Notes: generated by a model from the sequence alone, not told the origin. A stretch of DNA of 64,000 nt from Trichostrongylus colubriformis (GCA_963978905.1 OZ022256.1:40038001-40102000), one strand, 5' to 3'. Shown: positions 23,084 to 35,334, counted from the first letter of the stretch. Made by a program: numbers and translations.

Positions 23084-23625
23084 TTAGGTTGTTCGGAAAG
23101 GAATGCGCGTTTTTTTTTTGTCCATCTATTTCTCTTCTACTACAGAAGATTTTGTAAAACAGTTTTGTCTGTTAGAAAGAGAATTTTATTGCACATCTTT
23201 TGAAATACTTTTGTCTATATCTACTTGTTTTTTTTTTCGAAGAAAAAATTCAAAAAGAATTTCAATTTTTTTTTCAAAATTTAAAAAAAAATTTCAAAAA
23301 AATGCAAGATTCAATGCAATAAGCGGTAAATATTTGTCGCCATGCGTATAATGTTTGCAGAAATATTTGGCTGTATAAAGTGTCGGGCAAAGTTCCAGCG
23401 TTTAAAAACGGTAATGAAAGCTCGGATGACGAAGAACATGGAAGTCGGCCTCAAGTCGTTGAAACTTTTTTTCTTTGAAAAAAACGAAGTAGACATAGAC
23501 AAAGATATATGAAAAGATGCACAATAAAAAACTCTTTCTAATAGATTGAACTGTTTTGAAGAATCTTTTATAGTAGGAGAGAAAAATGGACAAATTCAAC
23601 GCGCATTTCTTTCCCAACAACCTAA
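23084..23625 (+). mobile_element. Mariner-derived deletion element, TA-flanked
   Basis: The ends TTAGGTTGTTCGGAAAGGAA and inverse, with about 130 bp of arm similarity, are flanked by TA (23082-23083, 23626-23627). The interior keeps a scrap of mariner N-terminal coding, FKNGNESSDDEEHGSRP read across a frame change near 23395-23450. The catalytic domain is gone. Confidence 0.88.
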
Positions 23626-24345
23626 TAATTAGTGCTTTTCAGAAGCTTTCCAGCTGGTGGTATTCAATGAAACAACAATTCACATTTTAACCTTCGCTGA
23701 CCTAAATATGGGTGTTGATAACTCTGTTCGCATTTGACTCACCACTTTTGTCTCAGAACTGATTGTCCAAGCAGTCTTCGTTATGCTGACACATCGCCAT
23801 TTGTAAGTGGAATTCGGTAGGTCAAGGCAAGCAGAGTATCGAACATGGCAGCCGACTTTGAAGGAGCCCTTAACATCAGTCATACATTACGGCTAGTGTA
23901 GCCTTTGAGCCAAAGAAACACGGCTTTTTACGGATGGGAGGACTGGGGGTATAACGTCAAGAAGAAAATCAGAATGCACAAATCATTTTGGAAACAACCG
24001 ATGACTCCCCTTTATACTGGCAGCGTTTGCACGGTTTCATACTTTTCGACACCTGCCGCCCACATGTCTATACCCGCTGTCGCCACAGAGCTTGAAAGCG
24101 GCTTCTAAGTGCAATCCAAGCCAACGCGCTGAGCTTTGTATGTTGCGGGGGTACTACTTTCTGTTTGGTCATCTGCCCTATTCATGCCTTTCCTAGTGCG
24201 TGCTATCTGCTGTAGCGATAGCTGCGCAGAACTGGCAGTGAATGTGATAGAGAAAGATACCAAGAAAGGGACCCATCAGTCAAGGGAACAAGGGGTTGGG
24301 GAAGAAAGTAAAAATTGAAAGAACGCGCTATTCCAAACGATCCTA

Positions 24346-25187
24346 TTGGGGTGTCCATAAGTTCGTTGGCCATTTGTAAACAGCGTCGCGTTACGCCACG
24401 CGTTGTGAATTTGCATAATGATTTCGCGATACTGAGGGCATTTGCGATGAGCTATCTTTTGAGCTACTTAGCTCTCAATTTCCTTTCCTGCTCTTCCCAC
24501 AAGAAAGCAGTGAAGATGAGTGATAGTCACCACCACCGCCGATGTTTGCTGGACTACTAGAACCTGGGCGACCAGGATGCGTCAGCAGTTTGGTGATAAC
24601 ACCCCTTCTAAGAACTGGATGTCAAAATGGTGGACTCGCTTCACCAATGGAAACTATGGCATCGAAGATATGCTGAGGTCCGGTCGCCCAGCCACCGTAG
24701 ATCGACCTATCCAACAATGCCACAGTGACGGCAGAGACCCTCTCTAAAGAATTGCAGGAGGTCAAGGTGAAAGTTGCCGCCTTGCCCCAGAAACTTGCAA
24801 ATCCGTGGTTGCCTGTGACAACGCGCGCCCCCACAAAGCGAGAGATACTCAGGCCGCCCTGGACAGGCTGGGCATGAAGACGGTCACGCATCCACAGTAT
24901 AGCCCGAACATCAGTCCATGCGATTACCACATCTTCCGGTCCATGCAAAATTTCTCGGACAGAAAACAGCTGTAGAACGAGGGCGACTTCGAGGACGTGA
25001 TCGGGGACTGGATCGAGTCGCGGCCGGCCCGCTTTTGGGAGGATCGAGTTGCCTCTCTACCCGATCGTTGGCGAAGGGTGCCGGGTATGCTGGAGATTAT
25101 ATCATGAACCTGCAAGTTCATTTTGGTGAGTTATCTTTACATGCTCTAGAGAAAACGAATGGCCAACGAACTTTACGGACACCCTAA
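24346..25187 (+). mobile_element. Internally deleted mariner, TA-flanked
   Basis: The TIRs TTGGGGTGTCCATAAGTTCG and inverse are flanked by TA. The plus strand keeps the HTH end (RMRQQFGDNTPSKNWMSKWW, about 24577-24630) and RSGRPATVD. It then jumps to CDNARPHKARDTQAALDRLG (about 24810-24870) and SPNISPCDYHIFRSMQNF. Exactly 34 residues separate the two aspartates, the DD34D mariner spacing. The block with the first catalytic D is missing, and frames are shifted near 24725 and 24960. Inactive. Confidence 0.9.
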
Positions 25188-25189
25188 TA

Positions 25190-25700
25190 CTACGTATACC
25201 TACATATACTTCGCGGAGTAAGTGTCTTGACGACCAATAATCCTCACCCTTCAGAAGTACGAGGACATTTGTGGAGTGGTAGCGCGCTCGCTAGCAGTTT
25301 GGTTTATGAAAGCTGAGTACTGATCTTTCTAGTTAGACTTAAGAAAAAACTGACGAGCAGTGGAAACTTTACAAGTTTGCCATTTATTTTAAAGGCACAC
25401 CACGCGATAGTCACATTAGTGGCTTATTTTCTTGGGGCAAGTAGGTCCTTACACAAGCTGCACCCTTGCTGCGGCTCCCTATGTAGTGCATTCTCGCGGC
25501 GATAGGTGCGCTCTACCCCAACCGAGCCGCGCCACACAGAACCGACTCACACCTGGCCTTTGACGAACAAATTTTCAACGTGGCTCTTACGTGGAGAAGG
25601 AAACTTGCGATAAGACAAGATAAGGCAGCGATTCCAATACTTAAGGCAGCTTCAACAGGGAAGAGCAGGTTATATTGTTGCATTTTGTGCGATATCATAG
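25190..25700. other. No gene recognised
   Basis: Nothing beyond short unsupported frames. Confidence 0.45.
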
Positions 25701-25704
25701 AGCA

Positions 25705-27035
25705 AAATTCTACTTTATAATAATCGGCTGAGTGTGTCTGTTGGTGTGTGTGTGTGGGTGTGCTTGTGTGTGTGTCTGTTTGACCGGAAATTCATATCTG
25801 GCGTCGCAGCAACGATAGGATCCTGGAATTTGGATATGATACAGGGGGTGGTAAGGGGATCCCAGCGGTGGTGGACCGAAAGTGATAGCACCTGGTAAGG
25901 GCTGATAAGGAGCCTCGAAAGGCGAATGTCGCCTAATTCGTTTCACCTTTCGGGTCGATCCTAGACTGCCGAAACTCATAGTGTCTTGCAGGATGGTACG
26001 GGCCCATCAATGGTGGGTGATCCAAATTGATAACAGCTGATAAGATTTGATAAGGAGCCTTAAATGGCGAGTGTCGACAAATTCGTTTTACCTTTAGGGT
26101 CGATTTTGGAGCGTCGGCACTCATTGGTGTTTTGAGGATTGGGACGGGCACATCAATGGTGGGTGATCCAAGTCGATAATGCTCGATAAGATTCGATAAG
26201 GACTGTCAGAAGGGTAATGTCGCCAAATTCATTTCGCTCTTCTGGCTAACAGGGCTAACACTTGCAGGTATTACAGGGTACGCAAACCTTGATTGTGACT
26301 TTTTGAAACTGATAACGGCTCACAGTGGCTCATTAGCGTTATTAGAAAATGGGGAAGAGATTAAATCCGGTACACCGCTTACTATTATACTATACGACTG
26401 CTGTAGCAACACGTCTGATGCTCAGTACCATTGGGTGAATATTTTGTTCATGTTCTGGTATCCGCTGCCGATGTATCGACCGCTAAATTTCATAGAGTTC
26501 CAACTAATGATGCATGTCTTTTGATACTGCTATCTACATGGATGATCAAGACACGATCTAGATTTGTGACAGCAAAGCAAGCGATTCATACTCTCATGCG
26601 GTGAGCAACAATACTAGGTATCGACCGCTAGACTATGTAAAATCCCAAATAGTGGTGCATGTTTACAAAAACGATGAACATCCATAACTGGCATATGGAT
26701 CTGCCAATATGTAGGAAATAGATGTTCAACAAATGGACAAATTGCTAACTCCCAATTGACCACCTCAGCCAGAGGGTTAACTATTATGGATTTACCCATA
26801 TCATTCCTTGACATTGATCATCGATATCATTGTAAGAAAAGGTATCGACCGCTAAATCATCTAGCCTGTAGAAAAATGGTGACCTTCCTCGATATATTAA
26901 TATTTAACACGTGTATGTAGAACGTAGCTCAGGAAAAAATCAACTTTGACCATTTCGCCATTACATAATTCTAATGAGTTAAATAAATAATGAATATTCG
27001 CACAGTACTGCGCGACAGCCCAACTGGTTCATTCC
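25705..27035 (+). repeat. Composite minisatellite repeat, diverged copy
   Basis: Same order as the copies at 43255-48377. A TG/TCTG-rich head lies at 25730-25785, then TTCATATCTGGCGTCGCAGC and three tandem units with GATAAGG boxes at 25904, 26049 and 26195. A tail with TATCGACCGCTA at about 26475, 26616 and 26843 follows, then a remnant of the MITE end (CACAGTACTGCGCG...CCAACTGGT, 27000-27030). More diverged than the later copies. Confidence 0.85.
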
Positions 27036-27039
27036 TAAT

Positions 27040-27990
27040 CTCCAAAACTCGTACGAGAGCTGAGAGCATAGGCTTCATTTTTGGTGGTTGTGAGGGCTTT
27101 TGATTCATTTTTCTTAGCGGGTGCGTAAACCAGGGCCTCTATTCCCTATAATACGCGCGATAACTCTCACAATTCGCGAGTTGGTCCTTTAAAGGAAAAT
27201 GATGCTTCATAGTAAGGTAAACTGTTTTCAATGCACATTGTTGAAACATAAATTTTGGACTTTGGTACCACGTTTACCTCTTTCGAAGCAAGTTTACGCC
27301 CTTTGTGCACAGATAATGCGTGCCAAAGTCTCTCAGCGCTGTGGCAGCCAAAAGAAAGCTATGTTATTGCTGAAGAGTACCGCTGCAAAAACCAGAGGTA
27401 CAGTATGCACCTGCTCATCTAAACTGCACCGGAGTAATAACAGATACATACATACTATGTAGCTGGAAAATGATAGTATAGTTCAGAAAAGCAAAGGAAC
27501 GTTGGAGCAGTTTTTGGTCGAAAAGGCGTCGACAACTGTGAGAAAGAGATTAACGGGAAATGAAACACTAGTGCTCAGATTGTGGTTGCTAAAAGTTTAC
27601 CTTTGCATCCGGAGTGGTACTGAGTAAGGAACAATAAACGCGATCGCTCCTGCTGTGTGACTGAACGACGACACTCCAGTCCGACAGAACCTTGAACATA
27701 AACATCTCAAAACACAGTGAGGTCATGTTCACGGCGAGTATTATGAAAGAATCTAGGGCCGAAAAGGATAGACGAGAAAGTCCGATTTTCTCAGTATCCT
27801 GCGATTTTAGATAACTGCAGTCCGAGTTGCGTAACCGATTCACACCCCATTTCGTTAGTGAATTGCCGATCTCCCGATTGAAAAAGTGGGAGGATTGAGA
27901 ACTGAGAACTTGTCAAGTGTCCCCAACTCCCGAAAGTTATTTAACCTTATCAGCCGGTGTGTGGCAATTCATTATTATTGTCATTATATG
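27040..27990. other. No gene recognised
   Basis: A plus-strand frame at 27199-27462 and a minus-strand frame at 27589-27843 are long for the composition but cannot be tied to splice signals. Confidence 0.4.
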
Positions 27991-28009
27991 GGAGGCGACA
28001 TTTACCCAC

Positions 28010-28183
28010 CTCAACAACTGTTCCATATCCTTGGGCCATGTCGCCATATGGCTCACAACTGAGCAGAACTCGTTTCAGATTACATAATCGTCCAATCGTA
28101 TCACCAATCCATCGCGGAGCTGTCGTCACGTCTCCACAAATTGTGCGATTTGAGTACAGCACTTCCAGGGCGCTCTTGAACAT
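28010..28183 (-). CDS. Possible host exon, unidentified
   Basis: The minus-strand frame runs from ATG at 28183, or from a TTCAAG acceptor nine bases later, to a GAG/GTGGGT donor at 28010. Codon choice looks coding, with segments NRTICGDVTTAPRWIGD and KRVLLSCEPYGDMAQGYG. There are three cysteines and no hydrophobic segment. No family is recognised and neighbouring exons were not found. The plus strand of the same stretch is also open (to 28325), so the coding strand is not certain. Confidence 0.35.
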
Positions 28184-28189
28184 TTATTG

Positions 28190-29520
28190 TGGTCTCGGAG
28201 GTAGGAATTGCGCTGAAGATGCGTCAGTACTACTTTGTGGCACCCACAACTATCACGAGACCGTTCCAACTCGCGCTCCGCACATCTTGGTGCAACTTTC
28301 TGAGGTAAAGGTAGCAATCACATAAATGGAGTCGTTTTACCCAGTTATGCTCATTATTACACAAGAATCATTTGGGTCGCTTGATTTGCTTACAGTCCTT
28401 TTACCACTGGTAACTCCCTCACTCGTTGATAGTGCAGCGAAGCTGCTTCATGTGACAGCCTTGTGGACCGTGTCCCGTTTAAGATCCCTGAAGCAGCTCC
28501 AAGTTGGCCTCCATTTTCCTTACCTTATACAGTAAATTACATAACACAGCTCTGAGCCTTCGCTAGTATTATCTGTCACTTTTACGCTTTTATTCCTAGA
28601 TACGTGACTCGCCAACCAGTCTGTGAGAGCTACAGTATCCCAACTTAAGTACGTATTCTTTTTTCCTAGGAGTGATTTCTGTCGCGAAAAAGATGTATGT
28701 GCAAAACAAGTTTGGTTAGTGTAAACATCCGATAGAGCTGGAGCAGAGAACTGCGACAAGGGCCAACGTCTAGTTGAAAGCACGTCTCTGGCTGTGCACA
28801 TCATATGATTTCTTACGTGGGCTCATCTTCACTGCGTTTTATAAAACTGCACCCTTTTCAAAAACAAGGTGCAAAGATGTTCCTCATGATCGGAACGTAG
28901 CTGAGACTTCCATGTCAAATGGAATTATAAGAAAGTGAGTGGAGACTCCTACAGGCTTATTACCTCGCTCATGCAAATACGATATGTGAAGAAGGAGGTA
29001 CAGAGGTGATTCTTTCCGCCGCGTAGAGAGAAACGAAAACCGACGGAGACCCGCTCAAAGTACTACAACGAACGTCGATTTTGAAGCATAGCGTATACAA
29101 TACACCCAATACAGTAACCGATGGGAATTTTCAACACAACCACTGAGGTAAAAAGAAATCGGCGACTCACTTCAACAAAAGGTGGTCGACAGTTGGACAT
29201 GCGCTGCTTCATGAAATCGATAAGTGAAGACGCGTAAAGAATGGAAGGATGGATGTAGACCAAATCTCCGCACTGAAGATTATTTATTCATCGAATGTGG
29301 CGACTGTGGTAGACCCTACGATATACTATGATACCCCTCCCATAATATATCATCAGTTGAGCTGCCGTGCTGTAATGAGCCCTAGCTCATCTGATCTCTA
29401 TGAACATTTATCGTTTCTCGGGATCACGCGCAGTTTAGCAAACGAAAAATTTCCTTACTACCGATATCGGAGCACGAAGTGTGTTTTCTTGCTGAGCATT
29501 AGTTCTTAACTCCCGTTAGT
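28190..29520. other. No gene recognised
   Basis: Short frames on both strands; nothing supported. Confidence 0.4.
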
Positions 29521-29524
29521 GGTT

Positions 29525-30480
29525 GATAATTCAACCGCTCACCGCTGCACCTTACAGTTATCGCTTTGCGGAAATCCAGATGATTTAGCGGTCGATATTC
29601 TTTGTCATAATTGATGTCGGATCGGAAACGAAGGTGGTCATTAACATAACAGTTAGACACTACAGGGAGAGTGAATTGTTCAGCGATTGGTAGTTTCGAG
29701 CTTTCCTCGACTGGTGGCCATTTTTCCTTTCAGTGAGCATCAAATTTATATTTAATGGTATATCTATTTGCCAGCTATCTCGTTGCTTATCATTTTTGGT
29801 ACATGCACCAGTGTGTGGAATTTCAGATAGTCTAGCAGTCTACACGCTTTATCTCCCAATACGGCATTAGAAAATAGTTCACTTGCGCTTCAAGCATCAC
29901 AATTCCAGATCACAACTTGATCATTCATGGAATCCCAGTTTTAGAGTACAGATACCATTATTAAGAAGCTCAACAGTGCAGCGATCGATACATCGCTGCA
30001 ACTTATATCAGCACATAAATGAAATATGCTCGTCCAGTGACAACGATCATCGAACGCTTCGGTTTTAGTGAAGGGGTCATACTGTAGTCGTCAGCGTAGT
30101 ATCGAACTTCCCATCCACTTGCGATTGGTTCTCATCAATCTACAGCGATGCGTTACCATTAAAGATCCCGGCCACGCCCTATAACACCTATGAGTGTAAA
30201 TATTATACTTCACTGTCAGCTGGAAAAGCAAACCGAATTTGGCGACATTCCCCGTCTGACGATCCTTATCGAATATTATCAACCGTTATCTAGCTAAATC
30301 ATCCACCGTGAGTGCCCCCTTCCCAACCACTTCCCTCATCAGTTGCAAAAATCAAGATCTCAGCTTTACTGCGACGTGAGATGTGAATATCGTGACAAAC
30401 ACATAGACACACACAAGCACACAGACTTAGCGAATCCCTCTATTAAAAACCCTGCCTTTTTGTGTCGCTTTGTTTGTCTG
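29525..30480 (-). repeat. Composite minisatellite repeat, minus-strand remnant
   Basis: In reverse complement this shows the family's TG-rich head (30390-30425), the GCGTCGCAG-like segment (about 30370), a GATAAGG box (about 30262) and the TAGCGGTCGATA word (29585). Only part of the array survives. Confidence 0.65.
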
Positions 30481-30590
30481 TTTATATGTCAGTCTGTATG
30501 TCTGTCAGTCCGCAAGTGAGTGATTGTGATTAGTGAATGGTAGAGCAAAGCAACCACTCTAAGTAGAAGGGAACCGATGCCTGTTGTAGT
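30465..30590 (+). repeat. CTGT-rich repeat head, partner at 31790-31905
   Basis: Both places show a GTCTGT/CTGTCC-rich run followed by AAGTGAGTG-TTGTGAT, then AAGCRACC. Resembles the head of the composite family. Confidence 0.55.
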
Positions 30591-30809
30591 CATTGTGGAA
30601 GCACCACATACTTATTAAACACCAACTTCGACTCTTGTCGTCATTCTGCGGTATGCAGATGTTGCACTAGGTGTCAGCACATGTAGTAGCGTGCAGGTAC
30701 ATTGAGTTGCCGGAGTAGCGCCGCCATTTAAAAAGCAATTGCAATCTCTCTTTCAGCAAGTCATGTTAGGCTCAAACGGGTACCATAACTTGAGTAGAGG
30801 GCGTGAAAA

Positions 30810-31380
30810 GGATGGTGGACCTTGCCATTAGGGTACACTTTCAGATTCCTGAGACCAGGGGGTGGCACCAATGGATGTGAGGATAAGTGTGAATCAATGG
30901 AGTTATACGCTACTCTTGCTGAACCATCGTTGACTAGCTCCTGTTGGAATCATCGTATACGTGTTTTTCGGAAAAGTTCGGTCATGGCCGCCACCTTATC
31001 TCCCAGTTCTTTCGCGTCGGACATCATGTTGTCGGACACTTTTACCTGGTTGTTAAGGTAAGGGAGACAATCATTCGTAGACATCTCTCGAGTGATCTTG
31101 ATGTACTGAGATTGCTAGTGAGAATACGAAAGCATTCATCCATCTCAGACTGCGTTGATGTTATGATAAAACAGTCATTGATGTATCTGCAACACATCAG
31201 TGGCATAAGAGCCGACACCGGCTCTTCAAATCTCCTCATATAGCATATCGCAAGAATTGGTGCAAAATTCTGTCACAGACTAAGATTTCATCTAGGAAGG
31301 CATTAGAAGAGTTTTGGATATTCGTGAGGAATCCAACAATAAACAACAGAAATGGGTGTCCTCCAATCACAGGTAAACTT
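30810..31380 (-). pseudogene. Penelope-like reverse transcriptase relic
   Basis: The minus strand shows CRYINDCFIITSTQSEMDEC (about 31135-31195), where YIND replaces the Y-x-D-D catalytic box. After a frame change come REMSTNDCLPYLNNQVKVSD (about 31020-31085) and further segments to 30810. Upstream, broken frames give a region with ILHQFLRYA. The wording matches nematode Penelope-like elements. No GIY-YIG endonuclease was found. The changed catalytic box and shifts make it dead. Confidence 0.75.
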
Positions 31381-31909
31381 CTTACGTTCGTAGTGCTTTG
31401 TGTGTTGGAATGATGTCGCGATTGACAGCACCGTCACTTAGTCATCACCGCTGTATAGTGATTTCCAGTCGCACATTATACTAACATGAGTCGGTAGCGA
31501 CGTCCTACCACTCTCGGTGGATTACAGAATAAGTTCAATTTCTTCCTACCGCCTATTCGACGTCTCATGTATCGACAAGGTAAGTCCGAAATGCTAGAGG
31601 CCTCTGGCGCTCGATCGGGTAAGTCAAGGGTCAGCGAACTTCCAGCCACTGGTAGACTTCTGAAGAGGACGAAAGGGTCGCAACGGCATGTCGGTAATAA
31701 AATTGATCCACCTGAGAATCTCGTTCGGCAAAGCAGCAAACGGGCCGAGGTTTCAAGAAGAGAGAACTCAGAGAAGTCATCCCTTTATTATATAAGCCGC
31801 TTACTTGTGTGTTTCTTTGTTGGTCTATTTCTGTCCATCTGTAAGTGAGTGGTTGTGATAAGGGGATGACAGAAGAAAGCGACCGCTGAATGAAGAGTGA
31901 AGCTAATTG

Positions 31910-32175
31910 GTGATGGAGTATCGATCCTATGCTATGTCACCGCTGTGATGGGCTACGATTATGACTTATAGTAGATTATGCGCAAGTCTTGCGACACTTC
32001 TCGAATTTCTTGTGGTTCATTGCTCTCCCTATTTAGCAATTGTCAATCACCCTTTGAGATCAGCTCGAGCCATTTTATCATAATTCATATGACACTTCGT
32101 GTAGCCACTTCGTAACAAGTACCGGCTCAAATTTGAATTCAATTCATTTAATTAGTATTTATTTATTTTTTTTTA
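31910..32175. other. No gene recognised
   Basis: AT-rich. The segment 32100-32185 is strongly A/T and forms the A-rich flank of the broken gene to its right. Confidence 0.4.
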
Positions 32176-32180
32176 TTAAT

Positions 32181-33027
32181 TTAGTCAAACTTAAAGTCTA
32201 ATTCAGAGACACATAGCTTATTACGCTTATCTTTAGCATTTTCAGTGGGGAAACGGCTATTGATATTTATGCTGTGTTCACCATTAATGCCATCTATTAT
32301 TCTACACTGTTCCGCTGCTACATCGTTTCTAGATTTGAAGGCACGAATCTTGTTGTACCAAACCACAGGTGGTTGAACGCCCACTGAAGACAGTAAAGCT
32401 GCCAAACTACCGTTCAGATATTTTTGAGTAGCACTATCTTCACCAATGCCAGCGCGGAGTACATCTCGTGGTTAGATTTTGTTTATAAGGAAGCATTACT
32501 ATGTGCCACAGCTGCGCCCACAATAGCTGAATCTACTTTTCTCGCCCAATAATTTCAATAAGGGGCTCGTGTTAGACCCCGTGTTATGGCACTGCGCATG
32601 GAGCCGTAACTATTGTGAGCCAGCACAGTGATATGCAGCCCTGCGAATAACTCGCCACCATTCAAAAATATGGATATGGTAGACTTTTGTACACTCGAAA
32701 TTATCTGCTCTAAGGCCAGCACCAACCTCCGCTAATGCTCTGTAATATGGTGACGGTTTCTTCACTACTAGTGGTATGAGGACCTGCGATTGAACGAGCT
32801 CCAAAGCTGCGCCTAAAATTTAGATTATATTTGTAACGAAATACAATTGACGCAACTTTTTCTAGTAACTTACTGGTACCAAGCTTTATAAGTTTGCGAA
32901 TATGGATCATGTGATGAATATCTGTATCAGAAAGGTCAGGCTCTAAGAACTCGGCCTCCATTTCCACCTGAATCATATGCGAAGTACACCAAAGCAGCAA
33001 AAAATAGGATTTTGCGAGCCCTTTCAC
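32181..33027 (-). pseudogene. Broken unidentified gene, several open segments
   Basis: A minus-strand ATG at 33027 opens a segment with a hydrophobic start (AKSYFLLLWCTSH), then EFLEPDLSDTDIHHMIHIRK, ending at an excellent GTAAGT donor. The intron of about 60 bases ends TAAATTTTAG, and reading resumes in phase with LELVQSQVLIPLVVKKPSPY. Below about 32720 coding quality moves between frames: GELFAGLHITVLAHNSYG (about 32600-32655), an internal stop, then KVDSAIVGAAVAHSNAS. A last segment, 32405-32181, ends just before an A-rich tract with AATAAA. No family is recognised. The frame changes suggest decay; the single clean intron argues for a host gene. I could not decide. Confidence 0.45.
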
Positions 33028-33227
33028 TGAGCTTGCCCCATAGTCTGTTTTTTTCTGTGGCGAAGCATTCCACTGGCTCTACTCCACATCGTTTTATTTT
33101 CCACTATGTAGATCATTTGTAGTGCATGTTGACCACCTAGGCAGGCACACAGAACAGCGTACATCATACGATGAGTTATAGCAATGAGCTTCACCTCCAC
33201 CACTATCTACACGACCCGTTTTGCATA

Positions 33228-33441
33228 GAAGCACCTTGGAGGCGGCAGTTTGTACCATCACTCTGTTACCTTATTGATCATGCAAACACTCATCACTTTT
33301 CTTCTCGCTGCTCCATCGGTTCTGGATCAGGGGATAAGAATGTTGTTGTTCATCCACCCACTTCTGATTGGACGTCTACTGGACAGGATGATATCCTTGG
33401 GGGTTCGAATGCGAATCCGAAGGCGACTATTAAATAAATAA
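33228..33441 (+). CDS. Possible terminal exon of a membrane protein
   Basis: Follows a TTTGCATAG acceptor and runs open to a TAA at 33441, with AATAAA overlapping the stop. It contains a hydrophobic segment LLIMQTLITFLLAAPSVL and a basic tail RMRIRRRLLNK. Codon choice is coding-like. A C-terminal piece of a nematode seven-helix receptor would look like this, but no family motif confirms it. A second frame through the same bases is also open. Confidence 0.35.
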
Positions 33442-33444
33442 CAA

Positions 33445-34290
33445 CAGCGCATAAATATCACAATAAGTAACACTATATCCACAGGACAAGTGCGGACTAC
33501 CAAATAGCCGTGGCCCTCAAAAAAATACGAGCTGTTGAACGGTCCACCAACAAAGCGAGTCAAACAAGGCAGCAGATGGGTGACTAGGAATCCTTTTTTG
33601 CTGCCCTTGATTAATTTCTTGATTTGCTGAATCGTAAGAAGGCGGAAGGAGGGGGGGGGGGGAGGGTGCGGAAATTGACAGAGTAGGGGGAATCGTCTCC
33701 AACTGTGGCTGAATTTCAGGTCGATGCTAAGTGCTCCGTTTCCTCAGGAATGCCACAATTAGGCTCGTACAAACGATACTATTGGAGCAACTAATGGTTA
33801 AGTCAATCAAATGCATCTAGCAAATGATCACGTTTTCCAGCACGTTGTAAAGACAGGCAAAAAAAAAACAACAAAGATTCGAGCTGAAAAGTTTATCTTC
33901 TTCCTTCGCTTTCTCTTACACTGGAGTGCTCCGACTGCTGCTAAATCAGGGCCATGAGCGTCACGTTAAAGCAATGAGTCTAGTTATGCAGCTGCACTGT
34001 AACTGTATCCCCATGTATTTCCCGAATCGTAAATTGCAAATTCTTAGGCTCAGAGCAACATTCTGAAAGGAAAGTCGCATGTTCCGCAAGACTAATGCAC
34101 CAATCTAACGTGTCGACAGCATTACCGACTCAGTCATGACCGAGCCCTTGACGCCCGATAGTGTATGCCATTTTTGCTAAACCGAAGCGCTGATTAACTC
34201 CTGCCCAGATTATCTTCTTCATGGTCCTCTCCTCGCCAGAGGCGCGCAGGTACATGGCAGTACATAGCCAAAACTGGCAGAAGATTGTTT
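33445..34290. other. No gene recognised
   Basis: Contains a G-run at about 33650-33661 and an A-run near 33860. Nothing coding is supported. Confidence 0.4.
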
Positions 34291-34294
34291 CAGC

Positions 34295-34507
34295 TTAATC
34301 CTGCAGCACAACATGACAGTTTGATCGGTGTTTCTCATGAATATTGTACCAGTTTCGTGGAAAGCTTCCGGAGCACTCGTATTTCTCCAGCACCAGTGTC
34401 GCCGCAGTTGAATTAGACACGGTGGTAGGGGTGATGTAGCCAATGAGAAAGTCCTGGAATCCGTAAAACGAATGATGTGGCGCGTCCCCGAAATTTGAGG
34501 AGTGCAT
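34295..34507 (-). CDS. Possible exon, unidentified
   Basis: A minus-strand frame of 70 codons, with segments GFQDFLIGYITPTTVSN and KYECSGSFPRNWYNIHEK, has coding-like codon use and ends in a stop. Clear acceptor and donor sites are lacking. It lies on the same strand as the exon at 36832-37010 with transposons between, so both could belong to one gene; that is inference. Confidence 0.3.
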   Translation of the reverse strand: MHSSNFGDAPHHSFYGFQDFLIGYITPTTVSNSTAATLVLEKYECSGSFPRNWYNIHEKHRSNCHVVLQD

Positions 34508-34526
34508 CGTTTCAAATCAGCCTATT

Positions 34527-34556
34527 GTCGACCCTGGTCCGCCTGCCAGGGTCGAC
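34527..34556. repeat. 11-bp stem hairpin
   Basis: GTCGACCCTGG, eight-base loop, CCAGGGTCGAC. No U-run after it on either strand. Confidence 0.7.
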
Positions 34557-34587
34557 GTTGTCTAACAATGAATGGGGAGGAATAATA

Positions 34588-35323
34588 TAGGGTCCGCCAG
34601 TAAGCGCGCTCTATCTTTGACAGCTCATGGCGGCCACGTTGTTTGTGGTAGAGTTGTCAAACCTAGTTGTTATTATTATTATTCAGTGTATCTTCACAAA
34701 TCACCAATCAATTCAGCCATGAGCAACGTGTGCAAATCATTGAAAACTTTTACGAAAATCATTCATCGGTTCGAGCAACGTTCCCCGCGCTCCACCAATT
34801 TAGATACAGATCCATGATAACGAACTTTTTTTGGTATGAAATCGACAATATGGATGTCGAGAATATGTGGTTTCAGCAGGACGGCGCTACGAGCCACACA
34901 GCGTGCGCCACAATGGATCTTCTGCACGAGCGCTTCGGAGGAAAGGTTATCTCATGCGGAGGCGACATCAACTGGCCATCGAGATCGTGCGATCTAACCC
35001 CACTATACTATTTCTTGTGGAGTTTTCTTATTTTTTAAATCGCAGGTTTACGCAAACCAACCACAAAACACTGGTGTCCTCAAAGTCAACGTACGCCTGC
35101 CATCGATGAAATGCAGCCCGATTTGTGGGCCAGAGTCATTGAAAATTATACTTCTCGTATGCGCGCCACCAAAAGAAGCCGAGGTGGTCATTTGAACGAT
35201 ATTATTTTCCATACATAATGCCTTCGAATACTCTTTCAAACAAAAAATAAATTTCATTTATACCTTTCACACAAGTTGCATTATTTCATTTTAAAGATCG
35301 AGCGCGCTTATTGGCGGACCCTA
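34588..35323 (+). mobile_element. Internally deleted Tc1/mariner-superfamily element (DD41D-type spacing)
   Basis: TIRs GGGTCCGCCAGTAAGCGCGC and inverse are flanked by TA (34586-34587, 35324-35325). The plus strand keeps the N-terminal EQRVQIIENFYENHSSVRAT segment and jumps directly to RYRSMITNFFW. It continues through MWFQQDGATSHTA with the second catalytic D and SRSCDLTPLYYFLW. The third catalytic D is replaced by Y, and 41 residues separate the two positions. The middle third, including the first D, is deleted. Later frames are broken. Confidence 0.88.
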
Positions 35324-35334
35324 TAAATGTAAAA

